DNA of 32,178 nucleotides from an uncultured Erysipelotrichaceae bacterium (GTDB lineage Bacteria; Bacillota_I; Bacilli_A; Erysipelotrichales; Erysipelotrichaceae): NCBI GenBank assembly GCA_902793635.1, contig CADBEA010000026.1:1-32178 (forward strand), in the 5' to 3' direction. Positions 7,749-16,533 of the stretch are shown one piece after another. Made by a program: the position numbers and the translations under genes. A model generated the notes under the pieces. The model was not told the origin of the DNA, ran no database searches, and saw nothing but the letters and a program-made list of their open reading frames with translations. Within the stretch, counting starts at the first letter, position 1. The number at the start of each line of letters is the position of its first letter.

Positions 7749-7788
7749 ATCGGCAGTGTTGTTCTGCTCAAGAAACAGCACTGCCGAT
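7749..7788 (+). terminator. intercistronic hairpin between oppA1 and oppB1
   Basis: ATCGGCAGTGTTGTT (7749-7763) pairs with AACAGCACTGCCGAT (7774-7788), 15 bp with one G-U, around a 10-nt loop. The following tail (TCATTGCTTTATTC) is only moderately T-rich. It probably works as a partial terminator or 3' stabiliser that makes the receptor more abundant than the membrane and ATPase subunits. No new promoter is obvious before oppB1. Confidence 0.7.
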
Positions 7789-7870
7789 TCATTGCTTTAT
7801 TCATTTCTCAACATTTGCCAATATATTTTGCATAACATTGAGAAAATATTTTGGAAAGGAATTGATTATT

Positions 7871-8836
7871 ATGAAAAACTATATAATCAGAAGACTCCTT
7901 CAGATCATTCCGGTATTCCTCGGCATTCTGTTTATTCTGTTCTTCATTGTAGACAAAGCACCGGGCGGTATCACATCCAACATTATGGACCCGAAAATGA
8001 CGCCGGAACTGAAGGCTGCCCTGAAGGCGAAACTGGACCCTGATCTGCCATTCTATGTAAAGTTCTGGAACTGGCTGGTTGAGGCTGCCCACGGCAATTT
8101 CGGTTTCTCCCAGAAGCATTACAGACCGGTACTCGATGTTATTAAAGACAATATTGGCTGTACATTTGCTTTATCACTGATCGCCATGATCTTCTCGATG
8201 CTGCTGGGTATTCCTGCCGGTATTATCAGTGCGACAAAACAGTATTCACACCTCGACAACTTCCTGACAGTATTCTCACTGATCGGTCTGGCTTTCCCGA
8301 CTTTCTTCCTGGGATTGCTGCTCCTGAAGGTTTTTGCCGTCGATCTGAAATGGCTGCCGTCGTTTGGCCTGAGTGATCCGAAACTTGCCAATGCACCGTT
8401 CTTTACACGTCTGGGTGACTATGCTTATCATCTGATTCTTCCTTCTCTGGTACTTGGTCTCGCTGAAACAGCAAGCTTCATGCGTTACACACGTTCCAGT
8501 ATGCTGGAAGTTATCCGTTCTGACTATATCCGTACAGCCCGTGCCAAGGGTCTGTCCGAAAAGGTCGTTATTTACAAGCATGCATTCCGCAATGCCATGA
8601 TTCCGATCATCACACTGATTGGTTTCCGTATCCCAGGTCTGATTTCCGGTGCGGTTATGACAGAAACGATCTTCTCATTGCCGGGTGTCGGCAAACTGGC
8701 TGTTGAAGCGACAACCACCAGAAACTATCCGCTTCTGATCGGTATCAACGCCATGCTGACACTTACGACATTGTTCGCAACACTGGTCGCCGACCTGCTG
8801 TATGCGGCAGTCGACCCGCGTATTAAATATGACTAA
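7871..8836 (+). CDS. oppB: peptide ABC transporter permease OppB
   Basis: A 321-residue inner-membrane permease of the DppB/OppB type. It has an N-terminal membrane segment beginning at IIRRLLQIIPVFLGILF, a periplasm-facing loop carrying the 'PGG' and 'DPDLPFYVKFWNWL' features, and about five further segments. The EAA coupling motif is in YIRTARAKGLSEKVVIYKHA, where it contacts the ATPases. I chose ATG 7871 over an upstream frame start at 7838 because AAAGGA precedes it at 7854-7859 and homologues begin at this point. It pairs with OppC, whose start is 15 bp downstream. It lies behind the intercistronic hairpin. Confidence 0.93.
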   Translation: MKNYIIRRLLQIIPVFLGILFILFFIVDKAPGGITSNIMDPKMTPELKAALKAKLDPDLPFYVKFWNWLVEAAHGNFGFSQKHYRPVLDVIKDNIGCTFALSLIAMIFSMLLGIPAGIISATKQYSHLDNFLTVFSLIGLAFPTFFLGLLLLKVFAVDLKWLPSFGLSDPKLANAPFFTRLGDYAYHLILPSLVLGLAETASFMRYTRSSMLEVIRSDYIRTARAKGLSEKVVIYKHAFRNAMIPIITLIGFRIPGLISGAVMTETIFSLPGVGKLAVEATTTRNYPLLIGINAMLTLTTLFATLVADLLYAAVDPRIKYD

Positions 8837-8851
8837 GGAGGTAGCTTACTT

Positions 8852-9745
8852 ATGACAACATTATCCCGTAATGAACAGATTAAGCTGGCTGCCAAGAAAG
8901 ATTCATACTGGCGCGGTGTCTGGAGACGTCTGAAGCAGAACCGTCTGGCCATGGTTTCCCTGGTCATTCTGGCAGTTATTATCCTGGCCTGCATCTTCGT
9001 TCCGATGTTCTCTGGTTATTCCATGTATCAGACTGCACCGGCTGAAGCCAACCAGGCTCCGAATCCGGCACACCTGCTGGGTACCGACAAGATCGGACGT
9101 GACCTGTTTGTCCGTCTGTTCTACGGCGGCCGTATTTCCCTGGGTGTCGCGGTAGCTGTTACTGCTCTGGAATGTGTGATCGGTGTTATTCTCGGATCTA
9201 TTTCCGGTTTCTTCGGCGGTCTTGCCGATACGATCATCATGCGTATATCGGAAATCTTCATGAGTTTCCCGTTCCTGATGATCTGTATCACACTGCAGTC
9301 GGTCTTCGGAAACTCTATTCCGACACTGATCGTAATTCTGGCCGTTCTTTCCTGGCCGAGTATTGCCCGTATCGTCCGTGGTCAGATCCTTTCCTTAAGA
9401 GAAATGGATTACATGGAAGCCTGCCGCGCTCTTGGTATTTCCAATAAGCAGCAGATCTTCAAGCACCTGTTCCCGAACGTTCTGGCTTACATCATCGTTT
9501 ACGTAACACTGTCTATGGCAAGTGTTATTCTGACAGAAACATCACTGAGCTTCCTTGGTCTGGGCGTTAACCCGCCGACACCGACCTGGGGCAACCTGAT
9601 TCAGGAAGCCCGTAACCTGCTGGTTCTGCAGCAGAAGTGGTGGTACTGGGTACCGCCGGGAACTGCGATTTTCTTAACAATTCTGTGTTTCAACATCTTA
9701 GGCGACGGCTTACGTGATGCCATCGACCCGAAGATGCAGAAGTAA
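8852..9745 (+). CDS. oppC: peptide ABC transporter permease OppC
   Basis: A 297-residue second permease of the transporter. It begins with the typical OppC cytosolic leader ending in WRRLKQNRLAMVSL, followed by a first membrane segment and the GTDKIGRDLFVRLFYGGRISL block that marks DppC/OppC proteins. Several further segments follow, with the EAA motif in YMEACRALGISNKQQIFKHL and the C-terminal GLRDAIDPK end. AAGGAGG lies directly upstream of the ATG. The next gene starts 15 bp after its stop. It forms the membrane pore with OppB. Confidence 0.94.
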   Translation: MTTLSRNEQIKLAAKKDSYWRGVWRRLKQNRLAMVSLVILAVIILACIFVPMFSGYSMYQTAPAEANQAPNPAHLLGTDKIGRDLFVRLFYGGRISLGVAVAVTALECVIGVILGSISGFFGGLADTIIMRISEIFMSFPFLMICITLQSVFGNSIPTLIVILAVLSWPSIARIVRGQILSLREMDYMEACRALGISNKQQIFKHLFPNVLAYIIVYVTLSMASVILTETSLSFLGLGVNPPTPTWGNLIQEARNLLVLQQKWWYWVPPGTAIFLTILCFNILGDGLRDAIDPKMQK

Positions 9746-9760
9746 GGGGAGGTGGAAAGA

Positions 9761-10750
9761 ATGACTGAAAATAAAAGAACACCGCTCCTGCAGGTTAAGA
9801 ATCTGAAAACCTACTTTCACAGCAACTCCGGTCTTGTAAAAGCCGTAGATGATGTTTCATTCGAAGTATATCAGGGTGAAACGCTGGGTATCGTAGGTGA
9901 GTCCGGATGCGGTAAATCCATTACATGTATGTCCCTTGCTCAGCTGGTTGAGTGCCCGCCGGGAAAATATGAAGGCGGTGAGATCCTGCTGGACGGCCAG
10001 GACATGCTGAAACTGTCCGACGTTGAACTGCGTAAGATCCGCGGTAACAAGATTTCCTATATTTTCCAGGAACCGATGACATCCCTGAACCCGGTCTTCA
10101 AGATCGGCTATCAGATTGAAGAAGTTCTGATGCTGCACCAGGGACTGTCCAAGGAAGAAGCCCGTGCCAGAGCGATCGAAGCTCTGGACCTGGTCCGTAT
10201 TCCGAACCCGGAACGTATCGTCGATGAATATCCGTTCGCTCTGTCCGGCGGTATGCGTCAGCGTGTCATGATTGCCATGGCTCTGGCCTGCAATCCGAAA
10301 CTGCTGGTTGCCGACGAACCGACAACGGCTCTGGACGTTACGATCCAGGCACAGGTTCTGGATCTGATGAACGATCTGAAGAAAAAGATCGATACATCCA
10401 TTCTGTTTATCACACATGACCTTTCCGTCATTGCTGAAATGGCTGACCGTGTCATGGTTATGTATGCCGGTAAAGTCGTTGAACTTGCTGACGTCAATAC
10501 GATTTTCGAGAATCCTCTTCATCCGTATACACGCGGTCTGATCGGATCACGTCCGGACATGAGCACAAACGCTTCACGTCTGAATGTTATTCCCGGAAAC
10601 GTTCCTGACCTTTCCGATCTGCCGGAAGGATGCTCGTTCGGTCCGCGCTGCAGCCTTGTCTGTGATCAGTGCAAAGCCGGAATACCTGAACTCGTTGAAG
10701 TTGAGCCGGGTCATTTCGTACGCTGCTTTGTAACGGGAGGTAAGAAATAA
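9761..10750 (+). CDS. oppD: peptide ABC transporter ATP-binding protein OppD
   Basis: A 329-residue ATPase. Walker A is GESGCGKS (Gly46-Ser53), the signature is LSGGMRQR, Walker B is [12 protein letters not shown], and the H-switch is ITHDLS. The C-terminal oligopeptide-transporter domain carries CX5CX6C plus a final Cys, the spacing associated with a [4Fe-4S] cluster in mycobacterial OppD. A GTG at 9752 is in frame, but it lies inside the AGGGGAGG ribosome site (9745-9752); ATG 9761 is correctly spaced from that site and is the likely start. The stop shares one base with the ATG of oppF (TAATG). It forms the motor heterodimer with OppF. Confidence 0.94.
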   Translation: MTENKRTPLLQVKNLKTYFHSNSGLVKAVDDVSFEVYQGETLGIVGESGCGKSITCMSLAQLVECPPGKYEGGEILLDGQDMLKLSDVELRKIRGNKISYIFQEPMTSLNPVFKIGYQIEEVLMLHQGLSKEEARARAIEALDLVRIPNPERIVDEYPFALSGGMRQRVMIAMALACNPKLLVADEPTTALDVTIQAQVLDLMNDLKKKIDTSILFITHDLSVIAEMADRVMVMYAGKVVELADVNTIFENPLHPYTRGLIGSRPDMSTNASRLNVIPGNVPDLSDLPEGCSFGPRCSLVCDQCKAGIPELVEVEPGHFVRCFVTGGKK

Positions 10751-11757
10751 TGACAACTGAGAACAAAAATCTGATTGAAGTTCGCCATTTAAAGAAATAC
10801 TTCCCGATCAAAGGCGGTGTCTTCAAGAGCAAGATCGGTGATGTCAAAGCCGTTGACGATGTCTCGTTTGTCATCCCAAAGGGCAAGGTCATGGGCCTGG
10901 TAGGTGAATCCGGATGCGGCAAGTCCACGACCGGACGCACACTGCTCAGACTGCTTGAGCCGACAGCCGGTGAAATGCTTTATGACGGCACGGATATCTT
11001 CAAGCTCAACAATGCTGAACTGAAGAAGTACCGCACAAAGATGCAGATCGTTTTCCAGGACCCGTATTCTTCACTGAATCCGCGTCTGCCGATCTATGAC
11101 ATCATCGGTGAAGCCATGCTTGAACACAAGCTGGTTGCCAACCGTGAAGAAATGATGAACAAGGTCTATGAACTGATGGACAAGTGCGGACTGTTCCCGG
11201 AACAGGCCGGCCGTTATCCGCATCAGTTCTCAGGCGGCCAGCGTCAGCGTATCTGCATTGCCAGAGCACTGGCTGTTGATCCGGAATTCGTCGTCTGCGA
11301 CGAAGCCGTTTCCGCCCTTGACGTATCCATTCAGTCTCAGATCATCAACCTGCTGAAAGACCTGCAGGAAGACCTGGGCCTGACATATCTGTTCATCTCG
11401 CATGACCTGTCAGTCGTTAAGTTCATCTCCGACTCCGTCGGTGTCATGTATCTGGGTGAAATCGTTGAAATGGGCTCCAAGGAACAGATCTTTACCCATT
11501 TCGCACATCCTTATACGGAAGCTCTGCTGTCCGCCGCGCCGTCCTTCGACCCGCGCAAGCGCAACAACGCAAACCGTATCATTCTGCAGGGTGATCTGCC
11601 TTCACCGAGCAATCCGCCGAGCGGATGCCGTTTCCATACTCGCTGCCCGTTTGCGACAGAGAAGTGCAAGGCTGAAGTTCCGGAAACTTATGAGATCGAA
11701 CCGGGTCATACAGTCAAGTGTCATTTCGCGCACGAAAGAGCAGCGAAAAGAGGCTGA
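10750..11757 (+). CDS. oppF: peptide ABC transporter ATP-binding protein OppF
   Basis: A 335-residue ATPase partner of OppD. Walker A is GESGCGKS (Gly52-Ser59), the Q-loop is [12 protein letters not shown], the signature is FSGGQRQR, Walker B is [12 protein letters not shown] with Ala after the catalytic Glu where Pro is more usual, and the H-switch is ISHDLS. The C-terminal domain has CX5CX6C and a last Cys. Translation is coupled to oppD through a one-base TAATG overlap. Eight bases after its stop begins a small membrane-protein gene, so the operon continues. Confidence 0.94.
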   Translation: MTTENKNLIEVRHLKKYFPIKGGVFKSKIGDVKAVDDVSFVIPKGKVMGLVGESGCGKSTTGRTLLRLLEPTAGEMLYDGTDIFKLNNAELKKYRTKMQIVFQDPYSSLNPRLPIYDIIGEAMLEHKLVANREEMMNKVYELMDKCGLFPEQAGRYPHQFSGGQRQRICIARALAVDPEFVVCDEAVSALDVSIQSQIINLLKDLQEDLGLTYLFISHDLSVVKFISDSVGVMYLGEIVEMGSKEQIFTHFAHPYTEALLSAAPSFDPRKRNNANRIILQGDLPSPSNPPSGCRFHTRCPFATEKCKAEVPETYEIEPGHTVKCHFAHERAAKRG

Positions 11758-11765
11758 TCTCCTGA

Positions 11766-12029
11766 ATGTTCTTCATTAACAAAGACCGCGTAGACAGCGA
11801 TCTTGAAAAGATTAAAGAAGCGAATCTGACACCGGAACAGCTGGAGAAGAAACGGGCGAAAGAAAAGGCGGAACAGGAAAGGCTCGCGGCGCAGGTCGAG
11901 GGCTGGACCTGGAAGGATACCCTGGCAATGACCATCGCGATCATTCAGGTGATTCTGCCGTTCATGCTTGTCATGGCTGCAGTCATGGCTCTGGTATTCA
12001 TGTTCTTTGTCTGGATGTCGAATCATTAA
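11766..12029 (+). CDS. small single-anchor membrane protein in opp operon 1
   Basis: An 87-residue protein I do not recognise. Residues 1-45 are highly charged and probably helical (Lys/Glu/Arg-rich, likely coiled coil at 20-43). Residues 52-84 are strongly hydrophobic, enough for one long membrane helix or a tight hairpin, ending in a Trp and a short His tail. It starts 8 bp after oppF without a well-spaced ribosome site (AGAGG is about 16 nt upstream), so translation is probably coupled to oppF termination. A hairpin follows its stop. Position suggests an accessory or regulatory subunit of the transporter, or a membrane tether for the following peptidase; both are guesses from context. Confidence 0.75.
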   Translation: MFFINKDRVDSDLEKIKEANLTPEQLEKKRAKEKAEQERLAAQVEGWTWKDTLAMTIAIIQVILPFMLVMAAVMALVFMFFVWMSNH

Positions 12030-12038
12030 TGTTTAATT

Positions 12039-12073
12039 GGAAGAGCAGGTCATATGACACTGCTCTTTCTTTG
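12039..12073 (+). terminator. hairpin between the small membrane protein and the M3 peptidase
   Basis: GGAAGAGCAG (12039-12048) pairs with CTGCTCTTTC (12060-12069), 10 bp with one G-U. The loop contains the palindrome GTCATATGAC. A short T stretch follows. The AAAGGA ribosome site of the next gene starts at 12074, so it is likely an attenuator or partial terminator. Confidence 0.55.
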
Positions 12074-12087
12074 AAAGGATGGATTTT

Positions 12088-13788
12088 ATGGAAAAATTCC
12101 AGGATTTGCAGTATGTGCGTCCTTCTGCTGAAGAAACTGAGGCAGAACTGAAACAGCAGCTTTCTGCATTCCGCAATGCGTCTTCCTATGAGGAAGCGAA
12201 AGACGCTTTTCTGAAGCGTCAGGATGTCATTGCCGAATTCAGAACCATGCAGGTACTTGCCAGTATCCGCGCCAACATGAATACGGGCGATCCGTTCTAC
12301 CGGGCGGAAGAAGACTTTTTCAACACCGTGACTCCGAAGCTCAGCGTCATTCTGAAGGAATTCAACGAAGCTGTCGCAACCAGTCAGTTCCGTCCGGACT
12401 TTGAAAAGGAATACGGTTCCCAGCTGTTCAAACTGCTGGATGCGGATATCCGCACCACAGGTGAAGCAATCATTGCGGAAAAAATCGAAGAAGCGAAGAT
12501 TTCCACGGATTACATGCGCACTGCCGCTTCCTGCAAGACGATGTTCCGCGGCGAAGAATGCAATTTCTACGGCCTGCTGAAGCATATGCTGTCGACTGAC
12601 AGAGAAGAGCGCCGCGCGGCGATGATCGCCTGGGCAGACCTCTACGAATCCGCCTCAAAGGATCTTGAGGACCAGTACGCGAAACTGTGCGCACTGCGCC
12701 GTACGGAGGCGGAAAAGCTCGGCTTTGAAAGTTATATCGACATGGTCTACCTGTCCCGTCACCGTTTCGACTATACGGCTGCGGATATTGAAAAATTCCG
12801 TGATGCTGTGGCGAAGTACGTCGTTCCGGCCGCGGTGCAGATCCGCGAAGCGCAGAGAGAGCGTCTCGGTGTCGAAAAGCTGGAATACTATGACGAAAGC
12901 CTGCTGTTTCCGGAAGGTAATTCCACACCGGATAAAGACACCCAGGGCATGATCAACGCGGCTCAGAAGATGTATCGCGAGCTGTCGCCGGAGACCGGTG
13001 AGTTCTTTGACTTCATGGTCGAACATAACCTGTTTGATCTGGAAACAAGAGCCGGCAAGCATCTTGGTGGCTACTGCACCCAGCTAATGAAGTACAAGGC
13101 ACCGTTCATCTTCTCGAATTTCAACGGTTCCTCCGCGGATACGGAAGTTCTGACCCACGAAGCCGGCCATGCCTTTGAAGGCTATGTCGCTTCCCGTGTG
13201 CAGGAACTGATGGAATACCGTCATTCCACGTCGGAAGTGAATGAAATCCATTCCATGGGCATGGAATTCTTCACCGATCCCTGGTATGGTCTGTTCTATC
13301 CGGAAGGACAGGGCGACCGTTACCGTTATGAGCATCTGTGCAAGAGCCTGGAAGTAATTACCTATCTGGTCAGTGTTGACGAGTTCCAGCACCGTGTCTT
13401 CGAAGGTGAACAGCCGGATGCGGACGGTCTCAGGAAGATCTGGAAAGACATTGAAGAGAAGTACATGCCATGGCGCAGCTATGACGGCAACGAGTTCCTG
13501 GAAAGCGGCGGTTTCTGGATGCAGAAACAGCATATCTTCCTGTATCCGTTCTATTATGTTGACTATGCCCTGGCGGCGATGTGCGCTCTGCAGTTCTTCC
13601 TGAGAATGCGCAAAGACCGTAAGGAAGCCTGGGATTCCTATCTCAAGCTCTGCCGTCTCGGCGGAAGTCTTGGCTATTTCGACCTGCTGGAGGCAGTTGA
13701 TCTGAACAATCCGTTCCGTGAGGAAACGGTCAGAGATGTTGTCGAAGGCGTGCAGGAAGTCATTGATGAACTGAAACAGACAATCTGA
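12088..13788 (+). CDS. M3 family oligoendopeptidase
   Basis: A 566-residue zinc metallopeptidase of family M3, of the compact type distinct from classical PepF (TIGR02289-like). The zinc site HEAGH is at His357-His361, with Glu358 the catalytic base. The third ligand is probably Glu386 in the SEVNEIHSMGMEF block. There is no signal peptide, so it works on peptides in the cytosol. ATG 12079 is in frame, but it overlaps the AAAGGA ribosome site; ATG 12088 has the right spacing and fits the family's start (MEKFQDLQYVRP). Coming after oppABCDF it would hydrolyse imported oligopeptides. It is followed 21 bp later by an amidohydrolase. Confidence 0.94.
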   Translation: MEKFQDLQYVRPSAEETEAELKQQLSAFRNASSYEEAKDAFLKRQDVIAEFRTMQVLASIRANMNTGDPFYRAEEDFFNTVTPKLSVILKEFNEAVATSQFRPDFEKEYGSQLFKLLDADIRTTGEAIIAEKIEEAKISTDYMRTAASCKTMFRGEECNFYGLLKHMLSTDREERRAAMIAWADLYESASKDLEDQYAKLCALRRTEAEKLGFESYIDMVYLSRHRFDYTAADIEKFRDAVAKYVVPAAVQIREAQRERLGVEKLEYYDESLLFPEGNSTPDKDTQGMINAAQKMYRELSPETGEFFDFMVEHNLFDLETRAGKHLGGYCTQLMKYKAPFIFSNFNGSSADTEVLTHEAGHAFEGYVASRVQELMEYRHSTSEVNEIHSMGMEFFTDPWYGLFYPEGQGDRYRYEHLCKSLEVITYLVSVDEFQHRVFEGEQPDADGLRKIWKDIEEKYMPWRSYDGNEFLESGGFWMQKQHIFLYPFYYVDYALAAMCALQFFLRMRKDRKEAWDSYLKLCRLGGSLGYFDLLEAVDLNNPFREETVRDVVEGVQEVIDELKQTI

Positions 13789-13809
13789 AGAAAGAGTGAG
13801 GAAAATAAA

Positions 13810-14946
13810 ATGCTGATTAAAAACGGAATGATTCACGACATGGTTCAGAGAGAACCCTACAAAGCAGATCTTCTGATCGAAGACGGAAAGATCAAAGCCA
13901 TCGGCACGGATCTGCCGGAAGAAGGCGAAGTCTTCGACGCTTCCGGACTCGATGTCTATCCGGGTTTCATCGATGCCCATTCCCATCTCGGACTGGACGG
14001 CTACGGTATCGGCTTTGAAGGTGCTGACTACAACGAAATGAACGACATCTGCACCCCGCAGCTCAGAGCTATCGACAGCTACAATCCGCTCGATCCAAGC
14101 GTTAAGCACGCTGCTCTCGGCGGTGTCACGACAGTCGCGACAGGTCAGGGAAGCTCCAATGCCATCGGCGGCACCTGGATCGCTGTCAAGACGACCGGCT
14201 GCTGCGTCGATGACGCAATCGTCAAGGATCCGGTTGCCATGAAAGGCGCCCTTGGTGAGAATCCGAAGAGATGCTACAGAGACAAGGGCAACAGCGCCCG
14301 TATGTCCACCGCGGCAGTCGTACGCAACATGATGTTCAAAGCAAAGGAATACCTTGCCAAGAAAGAAGCGGCCGGAGATGATCTTTCCAAGATGCCGGCA
14401 TTCGATTTCAAATGTGAGGCAATGATTCCGGTCCTGAAGAAGGAAATTCCGCTCAAGATGCATGCCCACCAGGCAAATGACATCCTGACAGCGATCCGTC
14501 TCGCAAAGGAATTTGATGTCAGACTGACACTTGAACACGTCACGGAAGGTCATCTGATCGCTGACAAACTCGCGGAAACGGATTACATGATGGCAGTCGG
14601 TCCGTCCCTGACACATGCGTCCAAATTCGAACTGCAGAACAAGTCCTGGACAACTCCGGGCATTCTCGCCGCGAAGGGCTGCCATGTATCGATCATCACC
14701 GACGCACCGGTCATTCCGCAGCAGTATCTGCCGTTATGCGCAAGCCTTGCGGTAAAGGCTGGCATGGATGAATTTGAAGCCCTCAAGGCCATCACCATCA
14801 ATCCGGCGGAACATATCGGCATCGCTGACAGAGTCGGTTCTCTGGAAGCGGGCAAAGACGCTGACATCGTCGTTTACGAAGGTTCACCGCTGGAGAATTC
14901 CTCCACGATCAAACTCGTGCTGATCGACGGCAACAAAATCAGCTGA
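13810..14946 (+). CDS. metal-dependent amidohydrolase
   Basis: A 378-residue amidohydrolase-superfamily enzyme (imidazolonepropionase/COG1228-like group). The N-terminal beta-sandwich leads into GFIDAHSHLG with metal ligands His57 and His59. Later candidate ligands are in MHAHQAND, in LEHVTEGH, and the Asp of IITDAPVIP. The C-terminus has the typical GSLEAGKDADIVVYEGSPLE closure. The reaction is hydrolysis of an amide or amine bond at a mono- or binuclear metal centre; the substrate is unknown. Position after a peptide importer and an oligoendopeptidase suggests a dipeptidase or modified-peptide hydrolase, which is inference. GTGAGG lies before the ATG, and a strong terminator follows. Confidence 0.9.
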   Translation: MLIKNGMIHDMVQREPYKADLLIEDGKIKAIGTDLPEEGEVFDASGLDVYPGFIDAHSHLGLDGYGIGFEGADYNEMNDICTPQLRAIDSYNPLDPSVKHAALGGVTTVATGQGSSNAIGGTWIAVKTTGCCVDDAIVKDPVAMKGALGENPKRCYRDKGNSARMSTAAVVRNMMFKAKEYLAKKEAAGDDLSKMPAFDFKCEAMIPVLKKEIPLKMHAHQANDILTAIRLAKEFDVRLTLEHVTEGHLIADKLAETDYMMAVGPSLTHASKFELQNKSWTTPGILAAKGCHVSIITDAPVIPQQYLPLCASLAVKAGMDEFEALKAITINPAEHIGIADRVGSLEAGKDADIVVYEGSPLENSSTIKLVLIDGNKIS

Positions 14947-14955
14947 CATTCATGC

Positions 14956-14992
14956 AGACAGCAGCAGAAGTAATCTGCCGCTGTCTTTTTTT
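14956..14992 (+). terminator. intrinsic terminator of operon 1
   Basis: AGACAGC-A-GCAG pairs with CTGC-C-GCTGTCT (14956-14967 with 14975-14986; one A/C mismatch) around a 7-nt loop, followed by seven T residues (14986-14992). Confidence 0.9.
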
Positions 14993-15027
14993 GCGAAAAA
15001 CAGTGTATTTTGTCAATTTCAGCATTA

Positions 15028-15033
15028 TATAAT
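15028..15033 (+). promoter_or_regulatory. putative -10 box for the GNAT-esterase pair
   Basis: A perfect TATAAT at 15028-15033 lies 20 nt before the chosen start. TTGTCA (15010-15015) is only 12 bp upstream, too close to be an ideal -35. The predicted transcript start (about 15040) falls after the in-frame ATG at 15032, which supports ATG 15053 as the real start. Confidence 0.45.
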
Positions 15034-15052
15034 GTTAAAAAAGAGGGGACTT

Positions 15053-15511
15053 ATGGCGAGACTGATCATACCGGAACTGGCGGAAATGAAATACCGGAAA
15101 AAACTGCTGGAACATGAAGGAACCATGGCTTTTCATCATGGCACGATTCCGTTCCCGGAAGAAAAATGGCAGGAATTCTATGACCAGTGGGTCGGCCAGG
15201 ATCCCTCAGACAGGTATTTTGCCTATATCTACTGCGGCGGCTGTGAAGACTTCACGGGCATGGTTTCCTATCATTATGACGAAAATGAGAAGGGACATGT
15301 CGTTGACGTTCTGGTAGAAAAAAAACGCCGGCATACCGGTTACGGCACATCGGGCATCCGGCTTCTGCAGGATGTCGCGAAACAACAGCAGATCAGCCGT
15401 TTTATCGCGCCGGTGGAAAAGGGCAATGACGCGGCAGCTTTCTTCGAGCATCTCGGTTTTAAAAAGGATCATACAACGGAAGATACCGTTGTTTATACAA
15501 TTGATTTTTAA
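15053..15511 (+). CDS. GNAT family N-acetyltransferase
   Basis: A 152-residue acetyl-CoA-dependent transferase. The central strand HVVDVLVEKKRRHTGYGTSGIRLL, read as two halves, holds the acetyl-CoA loop (Arg-Arg-His-Thr-Gly-Tyr-Gly-Thr), and the end 'NDAAAFFEHLGFKK' is the classical GNAT C-terminal motif. ATG 15053 follows AGAGGGG with 5-nt spacing; an earlier ATG (15032) lies within the likely -10 box. The acceptor substrate is unknown. The esterase gene begins 14 bp after its stop behind a strong AAGGAGG site, so the two form a small transcription unit. Confidence 0.88.
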   Translation: MARLIIPELAEMKYRKKLLEHEGTMAFHHGTIPFPEEKWQEFYDQWVGQDPSDRYFAYIYCGGCEDFTGMVSYHYDENEKGHVVDVLVEKKRRHTGYGTSGIRLLQDVAKQQQISRFIAPVEKGNDAAAFFEHLGFKKDHTTEDTVVYTIDF

Positions 15512-15525
15512 GGAGGAACAGTAGC

Positions 15526-16398
15526 ATGGCACTTATTCATCTTGACTTTGAATCTGAATTCATGGGCAGCAATCAGGACGTATATATCATCGTGCCTGAC
15601 AAACCCCGTACCAAGACTCCGAAGCAGTTCTACGGCAGTGATAAGAAATATAAAGTGCTGTGGCTTCTGCACGGAACCTTCGGCGGCTACAGTGACTGGA
15701 TCCGCAAATCCAACATTGAGCTGTATGCCTGTGAAAAAGATCTGATCGTCGTCATGCCGGGTGTCGGCAACAGTGATTATGAAGCCTGGGATAATTTCAC
15801 GCTGGGCTATGATGCCGACCGTTATCTTGTCGACGAACTGATGCCGCTGGTGTACAACTGGCTGCCGGCTTCCAGTAAGCGGGCGGACAATTTCATTGCC
15901 GGTCTGTCCATGGGCGGTGCCGGCGCTCTGAAATTCGCCCTGAAGTATCCCCGCAAGTTCAGCCGCTGCGCGTCGCTGTCCTTTGTGCCATGGAACTATG
16001 ACGCCCAAAGGGAGGAAATGGAGAAGCTGTTTGCCAAGAAACGCAGTGAAGTGATCAACCCGAAAGATGTCATGCATATGGATCTGAGACGCTACAACCA
16101 GATGCACAGATATGACAGCGTTGACGAGTATCTGGCTTCTTATTCCAACCTCTACCGCAAACTGATCGAAGCCGTCGACAGGAAAGGTTTGCCGAAATTC
16201 TTCTTCTCGACCGGCACGGAAGATCCGCTGATGGCGGAAAACTTCGTCGCTCTGAGGGATCGTCTCACCGATCTCGGCTTTGAAGCGGTATGGGTGGAAG
16301 GTCCCGGCTCGCATGAATGGCGGGTATGGGAAAGAGACATCCAGATGGCATTTGACTTCTTCGGCCTCAACGGCAAAGACAAAGGAAACGCCTTCTGA
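15526..16398 (+). CDS. alpha/beta hydrolase esterase (tributyrin esterase / esterase D type)
   Basis: A 290-residue cytosolic serine esterase. The catalytic triad is visible as Ser128 in GLSMGG, Asp233 in GTEDP and His263 in GSHEW. The YKVLWLLHGTFGGYSDW strand contains the HGxxG oxyanion element. It resembles the EstA/tributyrin esterase and S-formylglutathione hydrolase group, which cleaves short acyl esters. There is no signal sequence. A strong AAGGAGG site precedes the ATG, and an intrinsic terminator follows at 16426. It shares a transcription unit with the acetyltransferase, so acylation and deacylation could act on related compounds, though this is speculative. Confidence 0.9.
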   Translation: MALIHLDFESEFMGSNQDVYIIVPDKPRTKTPKQFYGSDKKYKVLWLLHGTFGGYSDWIRKSNIELYACEKDLIVVMPGVGNSDYEAWDNFTLGYDADRYLVDELMPLVYNWLPASSKRADNFIAGLSMGGAGALKFALKYPRKFSRCASLSFVPWNYDAQREEMEKLFAKKRSEVINPKDVMHMDLRRYNQMHRYDSVDEYLASYSNLYRKLIEAVDRKGLPKFFFSTGTEDPLMAENFVALRDRLTDLGFEAVWVEGPGSHEWRVWERDIQMAFDFFGLNGKDKGNAF

Positions 16399-16425
16399 AG
16401 CACACTCAGTAATGGATTTCAAGAG

Positions 16426-16453
16426 AAATGCCTGCATACAAGCAGGCATTTTT
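16426..16453 (+). terminator. intrinsic terminator after the esterase
   Basis: AAATGCCTGC (16426-16435) pairs perfectly with GCAGGCATTT (16442-16451) around a 6-nt loop, with a T run through 16453. Confidence 0.9.
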
Positions 16454-16487
16454 CACGAAACAAACACAAATGTAACAAAATTTTGAA

Positions 16488-16519
16488 ATTTTCATAAAAG
16501 CAGAAAAAAACATGAAAAT
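16488..16519. promoter_or_regulatory. inverted repeat upstream of the oppA2 promoter
   Basis: ATTTTCAT (16488-16495) and ATGAAAAT (16512-16519) are perfect inverted copies 24 bp apart start to start. They lie 14-46 bp upstream of the -35 box in an AT-rich tract. This could be an activator or repressor site; AT-rich chance pairing is possible. Confidence 0.3.
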
Positions 16520-16533
16520 ACCATTGAAAAGAA

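Noticed and set aside
13084-14685. 533-codon open frame on the minus strand opposite the peptidase and amidohydrolase genes
   Set aside because: It mirrors the codon pattern of two clear plus-strand enzymes, has no recognisable domain and spans their boundary. It is an antisense shadow.
16478-16495. CodY-like box before operon 2
   Set aside because: AATTTTGAAATTTTC matches only about 9 of 15 positions of the CodY consensus, which is expected in AT-rich DNA.
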